Shown here piece after piece: positions 1 to 11,210 of a stretch of 64,000 bases of DNA. The stretch is from Punctularia strigosozonata HHB-11173 SS5 (lineage: Eukaryota; Basidiomycota; Agaricomycetes; Corticiales; Punctulariaceae), in assembly GCF_000264995.1 (NCBI RefSeq), contig NW_006767437.1, forward strand, positions 2,087,755 to 2,151,754. Reading direction: 5' to 3'. Below the pieces are notes generated by a model that saw nothing but the letters and a program-made list of their open reading frames with translations, had not been told where the DNA came from and searched no databases. Position numbers and translations under genes: made by a program. Positions within the stretch are counted from its first letter, which is position 1. Each line of letters starts with the position of its first letter.

Positions 1-2
1 TC

Positions 3-902
3 CTCTTCGCCGGCGGACGAGGCCCGTGGCGCGATTGGCTGGACATCGCCTGCCAATGCGTGAGCAGCATACTCGACAGCCCCGAGCACGGCAACGCCGC
101 CGACGCGCTGCGCAAGTCGGACGACATGACGCGCTTCGTGGTCATGACCACCATGTGGTTCGACGTCCTCGCGGCGGTGACGCTGATGCACCCCCCGCGG
201 TTCCTGAAAGAGTACCGGATCATTTTCGGCGGCCCGTCCATCGACGGCGTCAGCTCCAACGGCTCCGACTACTGCGACATGCGGATCGTCATGGGCTGCG
301 AGAACAACGTCGTGCTCGCGTTGGCCGAAATCTCGGCCCTCGGGCACTGGAAGGAGGTCGAGAAGAAGCACGGCCGGTTGAGCATGCCCCTCCTGGTGAA
401 GAAGGGTCAGGAGATCGAGCAGCGGCTTTTGCCGCCGACTCGCGTCCGCGACCCGTACGCGTACACGTCGTCCGCCGATCGGACGGCCCAAGCGCGACAG
501 GCGACCTCGAACATCTTCCGCGCGTCCGCCAAGGTCTACCTGCACTCGGTGCTCTCGGGCGACTCGCCGGCCTGCCCGGAGATCAAGCAAGCCGTACAGG
601 AGACGGTCGACTGTTTCCAGGCGATGCCGCGCGACGGGCGACGGGAGATCGTGCGGATGACGGTGTTCTGCATCTGCATCTGCGGTTGTCTCACGGACGA
701 TCTCAAGCAACGGCAGTTCTTGTTGGACTTGCTAGAGGAGCAGGCGATCGATCGGGTGGGCAACTGCGAGGAGGTGAAGAACGTGATGAAGGCCGTGTGG
801 CATCGGCGGGGGGCGAACCCGCATAACCCCATCGTGCCGTGGCGAGACGTCATGCAGACGACTCTGGGCGGAGACAAAAACCGTCTGCTGCTGCTGGTGT
901 AA
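3..902 (+). CDS. Fungal transcription factor, C-terminal part (cut by window edge)
   Basis: This is the 3' part of a fungal-specific transcription factor of the Zn2Cys6 class; its DNA-binding end lies before the window. The reading frame is open from base 3 to the TAA at 900-902, about 300 codons with no intron. It aligns along its length with the gene at 1897-4591. Shared blocks include W..WLDIAC near the start, T.MW.D......PPRFL, LA.AE.SALGHWK, the YLH.VLSG/SD segment, R.....FC...CGCL.DD, and a final W.D.M....LLLV. Those blocks belong to the helical fungal transcription factor regulatory domain. It lies head-to-tail with its paralog about 1 kb away, which points to tandem duplication. The target genes are unknown. 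Unlike the paralog it has lost, or never had, the introns in this part. Confidence 0.82.
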   Translation, partial: LFAGGRGPWRDWLDIACQCVSSILDSPEHGNAADALRKSDDMTRFVVMTTMWFDVLAAVTLMHPPRFLKEYRIIFGGPSIDGVSSNGSDYCDMRIVMGCENNVVLALAEISALGHWKEVEKKHGRLSMPLLVKKGQEIEQRLLPPTRVRDPYAYTSSADRTAQARQATSNIFRASAKVYLHSVLSGDSPACPEIKQAVQETVDCFQAMPRDGRREIVRMTVFCICICGCLTDDLKQRQFLLDLLEEQAIDRVGNCEEVKNVMKAVWHRRGANPHNPIVPWRDVMQTTLGGDKNRLLLLV

Positions 903-1896
903 GGCGATCTGCTGCTGTTCTGCCGTGCTGTGAACTCGTGCGCATGCTATACTACGAAGTCCGTTGGTTATTGTTTTTTTCTTCTTTTCTTTTCGCGTTG
1001 TCCTCGTATGCCGTTGCCATCGTCGCCGTTTCATCGGATCTGTATTTCTACACTTGGCCTGTATTGCCAGCCCGCACCCGCAAACTGTACCCCGTTGCGA
1101 CCGTTTGTCTCGGATGGGTGCCCACGAGCAGATCTTCTTTTATCCTGTCCGAATCATGGGAGAGATCTGTGGCATCTGAGTGTGGGAGACCACTGCCATA
1201 CACAGCCATGTCCGTCCAATCTTGGACTCGGTGTGCTTCCGTATCAACGAAGTCCGGGTAACCACCGTGGCCAGCTCGAACCGTGACACCGCCCAGCATA
1301 GCAACTAGAGCATCTAGGCACCAGGTCTATTCGTGGCACGCCCCCACTCCTTGGTGCAGACGGGCAATTGACGTGACTGGTATTCTACGTCCCTTTCCCA
1401 TCGGAGCTTAGATAACTGGCCAGTGACACATGCCTGCACCCGGGGGCTCCTCTCACTGGGCCCGCTGTCCGATTATGGGACGCGGCTTGGACTGATACGA
1501 CAGCCGGGGGTTCACCTCCGGACGGGAGAGGGGACTGATTGTGTGAGTCGTCTCAGCGAGTCACTCGTCGCGCGGGGGTGCATCTGCCACGGGCTGGAGG
1601 TGGAGAACAATCCCGGGCACCTCCTGATGACGAACGGCGGCTTAAACGGGCGAATAGTTGCGTCTCGAAACCTGATGCTGTGCCCTTCCAATGCTGGAAG
1701 CCGTCCTCACGATCTCGAGGCAGTCATCACGGAGTCTGCACGGCACAAGGCGGAGATCCCGCGTTAGGTTTATGTACCCTTCCAGCCACGCTTCTCATCA
1801 TCTACATTTAAAGCACACACGCGTACGGAACATAAACGGGTCCCATCAAGTCCATCTCGCATCTATAGCCCCGTTCCCCTTCAAGCTGCTACTACC
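903..1896. other. Intergenic region between the two transcription factor genes
   Basis: No gene is supported here. It holds the 3' flank of the first transcription factor, with a T/C-rich run around 960-1000, and the promoter of the second. A short AT-rich segment (TTTAAA-like) lies about 90 bases before the ATG at 1897 and is the best candidate core promoter. Confidence 0.5.
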
Positions 1897-4591
1897 ATGG
1901 CCTACATGCGTCCCGCGTCAGCAGGCAGTGGTGCGGCGCCTTCGCCCTCGTCCGAGGGCTCTTCAGAGCAAGCCTCCCCGCCGTCTCCCGGAAACAACCC
2001 GCTCTCTGTCGGATCCGACGCAGGCGAGAGCCCTCGCAGTGCCCGCACACCACTACAGCCCGCGACAGATATCACGCGTAGTGCCTCCGGAGGTCGAGGC
2101 GGCTGCTGGTAGGTGCAACCTCCTATACCTTCTCGCTCGCTCGATCGCCACCGCCCCCCTCCTCCTCCCTCCACCCGTCTCCTTCCCCGCTCTCTGGTGT
2201 CTCGCGCGTTGTGCCCGAGAGCTGATCGCATGACCCGTTTCCCAATTAGGACCTGCCGAGTACGACGCAAGGCAAGTCGTCGTGCCTTGCGAAAAGACCG
2301 CGCGCACGGAACGGGCCGCTCATCGCTCCACCCTCCCACAGAAATGCGACGAGCAACGGCAGGGTGACTCATGCCAGACCTGCATACGCCTCAAAATTAC
2401 GTGCCTTGGCTGGGGCGCAAGAAGGCCAGACTGGATGCGGGTGCGTCGCATTGATGCCGTAGGCTTATTTCCCAAAGCGGATTAATTGACGTCGTTGTTC
2501 CCATGCGTGCTTACATTGCATAGGACAAGCAAGCTGTTGAAGCATACAAGGCAGATATCAAGGCTCAGCTATCTAGAGCTGGATTGATACGGGGACAGCC
2601 CCGCCTGCCCAGGAATCAGTCCTCGTCGCCCGCCTCTTCACAGCCTTATGATCTGCCAGGCGTGGCCGGTCCTGGACCCAGTTCGCTGCCCGTATCCGCG
2701 GGATTGCCTATGGATTCACCCCATGTCTATGTGTATGACCCTCCGCGTGTGACATCCCCATCGGGCCTTCGTAAGTCCATCCCATTACCATTTGGGGCAC
2801 CGCGAATGGAAACTCAATGCTCCCTTTCAGCCGAGCACATGGAGAATCTATCTTATCAAGACCCTTCGTATCCGTCCGCATCTTACGATGGATCGTCGGT
2901 TTACCTGCCGTCCGCTGCCTCATACCCACGACCCCAGGAGTCAAGCATGCTCGGCTTGATCGAGCCGCAGGTATCTTACGACACAATCAGCGTGGCCTCG
3001 ATGTCGCCGCTAGAATACCCAGAACAATTACAACCAGCCTATAATTCGCCGATCGACCAGAACGAGGTCAACCAGCAGCACGTACTCTACTACTTCGAGC
3101 ACGTTCGGAGGATGCAGTACATATTCGCAGGCGAATCCGTCGTCGAAGCCATACATAATGTGGGCACGGTCATCCCATATCTCTGCGGCTTCTTTGACAC
3201 GTGCGCAGCTCATAATCCGCGACCCTCACGGGGCTGTGACCAACGCTGTGTGCGCCCTCGCGAGCCTTCACTACACTCGTCTGCGCGTCCCCCGCCCTCC
3301 CGTAGCTGATCGGGAGGCAGAGCGTGCGACCGTTCATTTCTACGAGCAGTCCTCACAGCATCTGCGGAATTCGCTGCAAGTCCATGGCCAATATACCGAA
3401 TCCGACGCGGTGCGTTGGGCTGTTGCGAGGTGATATAGGTAATGACTGATCATTCATGACGTGCACCGCAGGTCGCGGCTCTGCAACTCGTTAGCTTCTC
3501 ACTATTCTCGGCGGGCTCCACTCAATGGCGACCAATGCTCGACATCGCCTGCGAGTGGCTCGCCCAGACCGGCATCATCGTCGATGAAGATCCAAAACTC
3601 ACTCTCCGGAATATGACGTCCGCTAGCCGCTTCGCGGCGAAGGCGACCATGGTGCGCACGCATCCCCGTGTCCCTGTTTCATCGTGTATGTTAAGCCATA
3701 TCTCCGCAGTGGCTGGACATCTTCTCCAGCATCACCGACCTCCAGCCGCCACGCTTCCTGCCGCTGTACCGCCGCCTGTTCTCCGGTGGTGCAGGATTTT
3801 GGGCCCGATCTCGTCGTTATGCCGACGATCCGCTGCTGTACGACATGTCGATGGAGTCCCTCACCGGCTGCCCGGACGAGGTCATGCTCGCCATCGCCGA
3901 GGTCTCTGCGTTGGCGCACTGGAAGACGCAAGAGCAGCAGAACGGCACGTTGAGCGTCAGGGAGCTCATCCGCCGCGGCGACCTCATCGAACAGCAGCTC
4001 AAGCGCAAGTCGGATGCGTTGTCCGACTCGCCCGTCGACCCCCGTATGCCATCCGAGCGGCGGCCGTCTCTGCCTGGAGGACAGGTTCCCCTCGCTCACT
4101 CCCCCATCGCTAACACGGTGTCTCCTGCTTCGACCTTCCCGTCCGAAGACATGCGCCGCGTCACCGCTGAGATATACCGTGAGACGGTCGTTCTCTACCT
4201 TCACACCGTCTTAAGCGACTGCAATCCTGGTGCGTTCGTGTGTCGTCAGACGTTATGGGCTAGAGGGTTGCTTACGATGTCGGCGTTCATAGGTGTCCCA
4301 GAGATCATGCAGCAGGTGTCGTGCATCGTACAACTGCTCACTCAACTTCCACCGAGCGAAGCCGACCGCTCGCTTATTTTCCCGCTGTGCTTGGCCGGGT
4401 GTCTCTCGGACGACCCGACACGACGCACCTGGTTGAGAGGCAGGATGGAGGGGCACAAGGACACCATCGGAAACGTGTATCAAGTCAAGAACATGATGGA
4501 CCGCGTCTGGCAGAGGCGAGACAGCCACGGCGGACCAGTCGATTGGCGAGACATCATGAGAGAACAGGGGTGGAGTCTCCTTTTAGTCTAA
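1897..4591 (+). CDS. Zn2Cys6 fungal transcription factor
   Basis: Nuclear transcription regulator with an N-terminal Zn2Cys6 finger and a fungal transcription factor domain. Nine exons read well: 1897-2108, 2250-2271, 2342-2440, 2524-2770, 2831-3159, 3209-3409, 3472-3651, 3710-4229 and 4293-4591. The finger is assembled across three exons. It reads GGCWTCRVRRKKCDE, then a second Cys pair (SCQTCIRLKITC), then GWGARRPDWMR, which is typical of this basidiomycete subfamily. The second intron (2272-2341) begins with GCAAGT and ends in CAG, so it is a GC-AG intron. The regulatory part contains YYFEHVRRMQ, RDPHGAVTNAVCALASLH and ATMW.D....LQPPRFL. The start is chosen at the first ATG before a Ser/Pro-rich leader. 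The product is about 700 residues. It is the tandem paralog of the gene at 3-902. Targets are unknown. Confidence 0.88.
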
Positions 4592-5831
4592 AACATGGAT
4601 TGCGCGCTTCGCTTCCCTTCTTTTTCGCATCGCTTCTGAGAATGTTTGCGTTATACGTACGAACTACATACATACAGCCGGTTGATCATACGGGCAGTAA
4701 CGTTCTTTGGTGCCCAGCATACGGCGGGTCGCACAAACGAACGATTGTACCATACTACAAGGGTGTTCTAGATACGGTCCGAGACGAGTTGCAGCTCAAC
4801 TAATCAATATTGTAATACTCGCGGGACCGGTACTCGCCGCGATTCTTCTCTCCACACACGCATTGAATAGGTGAACCTGCGGCTTCTTACCGTATCAAAC
4901 GCAAGCGGCGTTCTCGGGCTGAGCACGATATTACAGATGCATGGGGGTGCGTCATTGGCCGTCGCGCATATGTGGATGACCATCTCAAGCACATCAACAA
5001 CGATAGTGCGTTTCCCGTTTGCTCGGTGGGTCTGTAATGAGGTCATCCAAGGGCGAGACCTGAAATGGGACTGGTGCATTGTTACGCCTGGGAAGCAGGC
5101 AATAAGTTTCTCAATAGATACCGTAGACCGCCGCACATCATGCCTATTGTTCCGGCAACTATTCCTGGGGCCGCGTAGCAGGAAGTGAGGACGCGTATCT
5201 GTCAAACGGCGAACTTGCAAAATGGAGCCGCAGCATCCGCAGGCGCAGCTCACGCGTGTCCTCCACCGAGTTGTGATTTAATGCGGGTTGAGGGGATAAT
5301 GATATATTCAAATTAAGTACCGCGGTAAGCGGATCCTGAGGGTTAAGAAGGAGCGGCGGAAGAGCGCAGCTACAGCCCGAGATACCATGCGGACAAAGCC
5401 AGTCGGTCACGGTGGCGAGAGCGGAGTGGTTTTCGCTTGGATGCACACGTTCCCGTTTCGGCTGGGGGTTCCAGACGGTCTGATAGAAGAGATGGGCGCT
5501 TAATCGTTTCACGGGAACATTACCGAAAAGATTCGGCCTGCAAGTTGTTGTCGATTTGCACGTTTTTCAATGTATCAGGACGTGTATATCAAGCCGGCAC
5601 GTAAGCCCCAGTTGCGGTGATACACAATGTGAATGTCGTCGCTTTAGCAGAGGACCCACCTGGAACGACTTCAGCCTCAGGCACGCTCGTGACTGCCATC
5701 AACCTGCACGTGATGCAAGACGCGTCGCGCATGAAGCCACCGGGGACAAACAAAGCACGCTCGGTTGCGCCGCAACTTGTTCAACCACCACTCCTCTTTT
5801 CATCGTCTGCTGGCATCCTGTTGTGCCTGTC
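4592..5831. other. Intergenic region
   Basis: No gene is firmly supported. The minus strand carries a 149-codon open frame at 4804-5253 with a hydrophobic tail, but no family motif could be identified. The right end holds the promoter of the GBD/FH3 gene, with a pyrimidine-rich stretch (CCACTCCTCTTTTC) about 40 bases before its ATG. Confidence 0.4.
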
Positions 5832-8048
5832 ATGTTCAAGGGTATTCTGCCCAAGCGAGGGTCCTACTCGGACTTCACCATGGTCACTGCGGTTGGTGAC
5901 ACCGCCCCGAACGGAAAGGAAAACAACCCGGAGGGCTCGAAGCGGAAGTCGAAGTCTAGTCCTATGCAAACCCAGAACTCGAACAAGGAGCCACCCGAGG
6001 CCGTCGTGACTGAACAGGCTTTTGATAAACTGCTGGTGCGTGTCTGTCTCACATCTTCCCAGTGAAGCTCATGTTGACGACTTCTGTTCCCGCAGGATGA
6101 CCTGCAAATCCCGGATACTCTACGCCCCAAGTTAGCAACCATGGAGTCGTCGGTTAAGGCTGCCATGATCAAGTCTTCACGTACGCTTTCCTCCCGCACA
6201 CCCACCCAAATCCCCACCGCTGCCTCCGTCTTTGATGTCGCCGCCGCGGAGTCACGTGGACAAGCGGGAACGACGCGCATGATGCGCCATACTCGAAGCA
6301 GCGAATCGCTCGACAGCCCTCGCAAGCCGCCTGCAGAGCCCGAGCGGCCCCGGTCGCGGTTCGGTGTTCGTGCGAGGTCCAAGTCCCGCTCGCGCGCTAC
6401 GAGCAGGTCTGAAAATCCTTCGTCAAGCGATGGTTCCGCGGCTTCACACCCAGCGATGCACGCGCGAGGCGTGTCCTTCCAGTTCAGTCGTGGCTCAAAC
6501 CCCTTTGCGTCCCAGGTCGACCTCGCGGCCACCGCTAAGGGAGGCAAGGAAAAGGATGCTGTCGGGGCTTCCTTCACCAAGTACCCTCCCGTCAAGGTCG
6601 TCAGTACTCTGCTGAGTACTTCGAGCACCATCCTAGACGTCGAAGTCGTGAAGAAGTTGCGCCTGCTCCTCCGTAACGAGTCCGCAAGCTGGACCGAAGA
6701 GTTCTTGGCCCGTGGGGGCTACGAGGCTCTGCTCACTCGCCTCAATGAACTGCTAGAAGTCGAGTGGCGAGAGGAGCAACACGACGACCAATTACTCCAT
6801 GCTATACTGCTTTGCTTGAAAGGTTTAGGGACGTCGTCCATCGGCTGCTGCGCCCTGCGAAGCGCATCCCCGGCCCCATGGACCCAGCTCATGAGCCTTC
6901 TCTACTCGGACAAGAAGCCAGGCGACGTCGCTTGCAGGCAGGTCATCGTGGAGCTGGTGATGCTGTTGTTCGACCTGTATCCCGCGAGCGCGCTACCTTC
7001 GTCCTCAACCTCCGCGCGAAGAACCGAAGCCTGGGAGTCCTCCGCTTCTCTCGGTCAAGGCAGCAACGTCCGCCATAGCAAGCTCATTCACCTGCCTGCT
7101 CCGCATGCATCTTTCTTCGCATTCATACGCGCTCTGCTACTCACTCCTGCTCCTCGAGCAGCTGAAGCCCCCGAAGTGCCGGTCTCTCCTCATGATTTTA
7201 TAGAATCGCTGCATAAGCCCCGTCTATACAAAACATTCTTGCAGGTCCGCATGCCGTTGTTGAAACCAAACCACCCTGCTCACCTCTTTTCACAGGAGCT
7301 TAGCGATGTATGTAGGGACTACTTCTGGGTCTTCTGTCACCCCAACAACACCATATGGAACCTATCCGAGGTACTCAGTCTTCATAATCGACACCTGACG
7401 CATCAATCTTATGCTACTGTATTCCCGCAGGTCGACGAAGCACGTGTTGAGAAACCTAGAGCCCCCGGTGGCATGACTGGTGGAGTTGAGTTCGAGGCTG
7501 TAGGCTACATGGTAAAGCCCCTTATTCACGGCGCCATACGCTTACTCACGCGTGCCTCACGTCATAGACGCTTCAATTCAAGCTCATTAATGCGATTGCA
7601 CAAGCCGCTCATGATCTCGGGAAGCCCAAAGAGCATGAGTTGTCTGCACATCAGTTCCATGCGGACCTCTTCCTGTCGGGGATCGAGAGAATACTTCTGG
7701 TACGTTCTCTTTGGACTTTCGTTCCGCTCCCGATGCCCATCCGTTCCTGTCTAGATCGCGCGCAAGGCGTCAGCAACGTATTATCCGACGCTTCATCTTG
7801 AGATCTCGCGTTATGTGGCTTGGGCAGGGAGGGCGGGCTTCGAAATGCCGTGGACCCTCTCGAGGCTGGTCGGACTTCCTCCTACCGGATGCTGCAAGCC
7901 CAGCGCACGGCCACCGACCACGCCTCGCGGGAAGAGCTCCGGGGCCCATAAAACGCCCAGGACAGAGAAGTCCACCAGGGATGCAACGAGCAGCAAGCCC
8001 AGCGTGCCATCCTTGCCTGCGCCCAAAATTGATCCTATCAAGTTCTGA
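5832..8048 (+). CDS. Formin-type GBD/FH3 (armadillo-fold) protein without FH2
   Basis: The protein resembles the Rho-GTPase-binding/FH3 region of diaphanous-type formins, which bind active Rho GTPases and direct actin assembly. Exons read as 5832-6035, 6096-7244, 7296-7370, 7431-7511, 7568-7699 and 7755-8048, all with canonical GT-AG introns. The first ~170 residues are polar and disordered (Ser/Arg-rich). Then come helical blocks: FTKYPPVKVVSTLL, LLRNESASWTEEFL..GGYEALL, LHAILLCLKGL, a segment ending FLQELSDVCRDYFWVFCHPNNTIW, VEFEAVGYM, and FKLINAIAQAAHDLGK. The C terminus (PTLHLEISRYVAWAGRAGFE, then PWTLSRLVGLPP) is followed by a short basic tail. No proline-rich FH1 or actin-nucleating FH2 follows before the next gene, so this looks like a stand-alone regulatory module. 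The in-frame ATG at 5880 is an alternative start. Confidence 0.75.
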
Positions 8049-9274
8049 TGCGGGCAATGGCGGCAATGCGAGGGCGGACTTTATTATATTCATGATACGA
8101 CGACCTGCGACGATTCTATACCAATGCTTGATCTGTAGGAGGCGACACACACCACGACTTACGCATATAAACTAGGTTTTTGTAAGCTGTAACCATGTTC
8201 TATCGCTAGAGGCTATCTATTATTTGCTGGGCAGTCATATGTGGGGATTGCAGCCAGTAGTAGTGCCGTGAAGTTGATAGAGGACGTCTCTCTGCGAACG
8301 TACTCATCGCCCCAGCAAGCCAAGCATGGTCGCGTTACGGTCTATAATAATGGGCGTTCAGAGTGATACATTGGGACATTGTAGGCTGGATTTTCCCCAG
8401 GCCAACGGCACGCGTTCCTGACATGAAGCACCTTCCTCTGCGCCTCATGCAGCTGATACGGCTTCGTGCGCTCTGCTTCATGTGTTCTTTTACGAAGCCT
8501 TTAATGTTCGGAGATAACTAAGTATGACGGATGGTTGGAGCCCTGCCAGCGAGATTGTATCAGCTTCGGTCATCCGTAAGGACCGGACTTGAACTCCTGG
8601 CCGACCCTGACCATCTACCTTAATCTAACTTCATCTCAAGACCACAGCGATGACGGCTCTCTAGCTGAGATCTGGTAAGGTTGTTGTATCGTATTCAACG
8701 GTCACCGGTAAACGTTGCCGATGCCGATATTGTCGTGCAGCTACACGTGATCGTGTCCCGCAAAAGCTTGGTCGGTGACGTTCTTCGGGCGGCTCTGGCA
8801 GCTATTCCCATCATAACCTACCGACGCTATCTCCCTACATAGTCCTACCGTTCTGGATTCTCCGGCGGTCCTGCAGGGCCGATGTCAATGCGCGCATTAC
8901 GGAAGTCGGAGCCAACGTCAGAGGATCCTGCAAGGCAGAGACACCCCGCAGACCATTTGTAGTCCGGGGTCGGCCTTATCTCTCGGACCTTACCCCGCCC
9001 CCCGCTTCGTGAGATTCATTGGCAGGTAGTCGCACTACTAGAAGCAGACCCTGCCGTGCTGGGTATCCGTTGCTTGGCCATCGTCGCACGTCTGCCACAT
9101 TTCCGGCTCTCATATATACGGCTCGAGCCGCCTGGTTCTCCCGATACACCCCCTGGCCTCGTCTTTCACGACGACAGCTCTCACTTGTTCAGCACCGTGA
9201 CCACGCCGCAATCGCTGCGTCTGTCTGGTGGTACCATCCCTGAGGCATATCGTGACCTATAGCAGCTCGCGGCG
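8049..9274. other. Intergenic region
   Basis: About 1.2 kb without a supportable gene: no long frame and no family motif on either strand. The right end is the promoter of the amine oxidase gene. Confidence 0.5.
9112..9118 (+). promoter_or_regulatory. Possible TATA element of the amine oxidase gene
   Basis: An ATATATA run about 157 bases before the ATG at 9275. It sits in otherwise GC-balanced sequence at a plausible distance for a leader of roughly 120 bases. This rests on sequence only. Confidence 0.3.
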
Positions 9275-11210
9275 ATGCTCGTGGTCATCCAGTACGCCCT
9301 GCTGCTGCTGGCTGTGCCGACGTTGATCTCTGCTAAACCACGTCTTCTCCCTTTCAAGCCGTTTACCGACACCCGCCTCCCGCCCTACGTCTGCAACGCC
9401 TCGACCCATGACGTCGCCGACGACGGGGCCGCGCGAGCGGACTTCCTTGTCGTAGGGGCAGGTATGTCTGGCTTGGCGGCCGCGCATTATCTATATGCGC
9501 ATACGGAAGCATGCACTATCCGCGTGCTTGAGGCGAGAAGTGTCCCTGGCGGCCGTGTTCGGACTACAACCGACGGTCCGTTCACGAACATGGAGATCGG
9601 TGCAGGATGGATACACGAGTATATGGGAAATCCCATGCTTGCCGTCGCTCATGCGATGCGCATCAGGACGAAATGGGTCGGAGGTGACAGTAGTTACGTC
9701 GGCGGCGAAGAGAAGATTCAGATATATGACGACAGGACCGTGGTCAGTCAATTGTCAATTCGGCGTAAATCGCGTTGTGCTCATCCCTATCGACTCTCTA
9801 GCTGGACAAGAAGGCACGAGAACGGTCGTTCGACCTCATGGACAGCCTTCTCGACCGCATATACGAGGAGATTGACGATCGCATTGACGACCATATGCCT
9901 GACAGCTCGCTCCTCAGCACCATCCACAACCTCACGTCAACTCTTTCTTCTGCGGATAAGCGACTCCTTCGATGGCACCTTGATGTGATCTTCGGCGGTG
10001 ACTGGGCGGCACCGCTCAAGAACCTGAGTATGATGGCTCTTGAGCCTGGCCCGCTGGCTTACGAGGGCGGCGATTGCGTCTTCCCAAAGGGATTTATGCA
10101 AGTTCCGCAGGCTTTAGCCCAAGGTGTGGACGTGGCTTACGAGGAGCCCGCTACGAACATCAGCTGGCGCGACGATGAAATTCGTGTTGTCTCCGAGCGC
10201 GGAAATGTTTGGCAGGCTAACAAGATGCTCATGACAGCATCCATAGGGTACGCATATCGTCGGCTTTTGTACGTTCCTGGGCTAACTTTCTGCTACGCTA
10301 AGTGTCCAGCGTTCTTCGCTCATCAATTTTCATCCTCCGTTACCCTCGTACAAGCAGCGTACACTTGACAAGTTCGGCATGGCTTCACTTAACCGCATCA
10401 TGCTCCGCTTCCCCCACGCGTTCTGGGTGAACGGGACCTATACGTTTGGATTTCTCCCGAGCTGGATCTCTGACGATGACCAGGAGGACGCATGGGCAAC
10501 GGAACCGGTCTTCTCTGTCGCGGTTGTCGCAGCATATGAGGATCGCGAGGTCGTGGGTGGGGGCGCGGTGTTGACTTTCATGATCGGAGGCGATTCCGGC
10601 TCGCAGATCCTTTCGTTAGTGTCTTTCACGCCTTCAAGACTCGAGTTCAGTCTCATCTGATACATCCTCCAGGCACTCGGATGCATCCATCGTATCCCGT
10701 GTGATGCGCCTTCTCAGGCGAACTTTCGGCTCGTCCATACCAGACCCCACGGCCTACGCCATCTCCGATTGGGCATCTGAGCCGTTCGCTCTTGGCGTCT
10801 ATGCCTACCTTCCCGTCAATACATCCGTGCACATCGACGTTCCCGCGCTGATTCAGCCTCTTTCGGACAAGAACGGCGTCGAACGGCTGTTCTGGGCAGG
10901 CGAAGCGACTATGAAGGGCTCTAGTAGAGGCACGACCCATGGCGCTTTCCTGAGCGGGATACGAGAGGCTGCGCGGATGATTGGGCGGGACGAAATCGTG
11001 GAGAAGGTCGTGAAGGCGGACGAGGAGGATTTCCTGTCAGCGAATAAAGCAAGGAGCTTCGGACGGCAGGCGATGACGGCAAGGAGCAGCAAGCGTGGCA
11101 TCGTGGTAGATGATTGGTTCGGCGCAGGCGAGGACTCTTTCAGGAGCGAGAAGATTCTATGCGGTGAGTACAAAACCGAGGACTTACAGTTCGTAGTTCA
11201 GCGCGATTAG
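9275..11210 (+). CDS. Secreted FAD-dependent amine oxidase (polyamine/monoamine oxidase-like)
   Basis: Flavin-containing amine oxidase, expected to oxidise primary or secondary amines with release of aldehyde and H2O2. Exons: 9275-9742, 9802-10247, 10303-10614 and 10673-11210; introns are 55-59 nt and GT-AG. The product is about 590 residues. Residues 1-20 form a hydrophobic signal peptide ending ..LISA, so secretion or a vacuolar/ER location is likely. The FAD-binding dinucleotide fold is clear: VVGAGMSGLAAAHYL, then LEARSVPGGRVRT and IGAGWIHEY. The middle part has LSMMALEPGPLAYEGGDCVF and LRFPHAFWVNGTYTFGF. The C-terminal FAD motif is LFWAGEATMKGSSRGTTHGA followed by FLSGIREAARM. These are family hallmarks of flavin amine oxidases. 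The substrate cannot be told from sequence. Confidence 0.9.

Noticed and set aside
4804-5253. 149-codon minus-strand frame with hydrophobic tail
   Set aside because: Considered as the end of a DUF6533-like gene, but no second exon or family motif could be found upstream.
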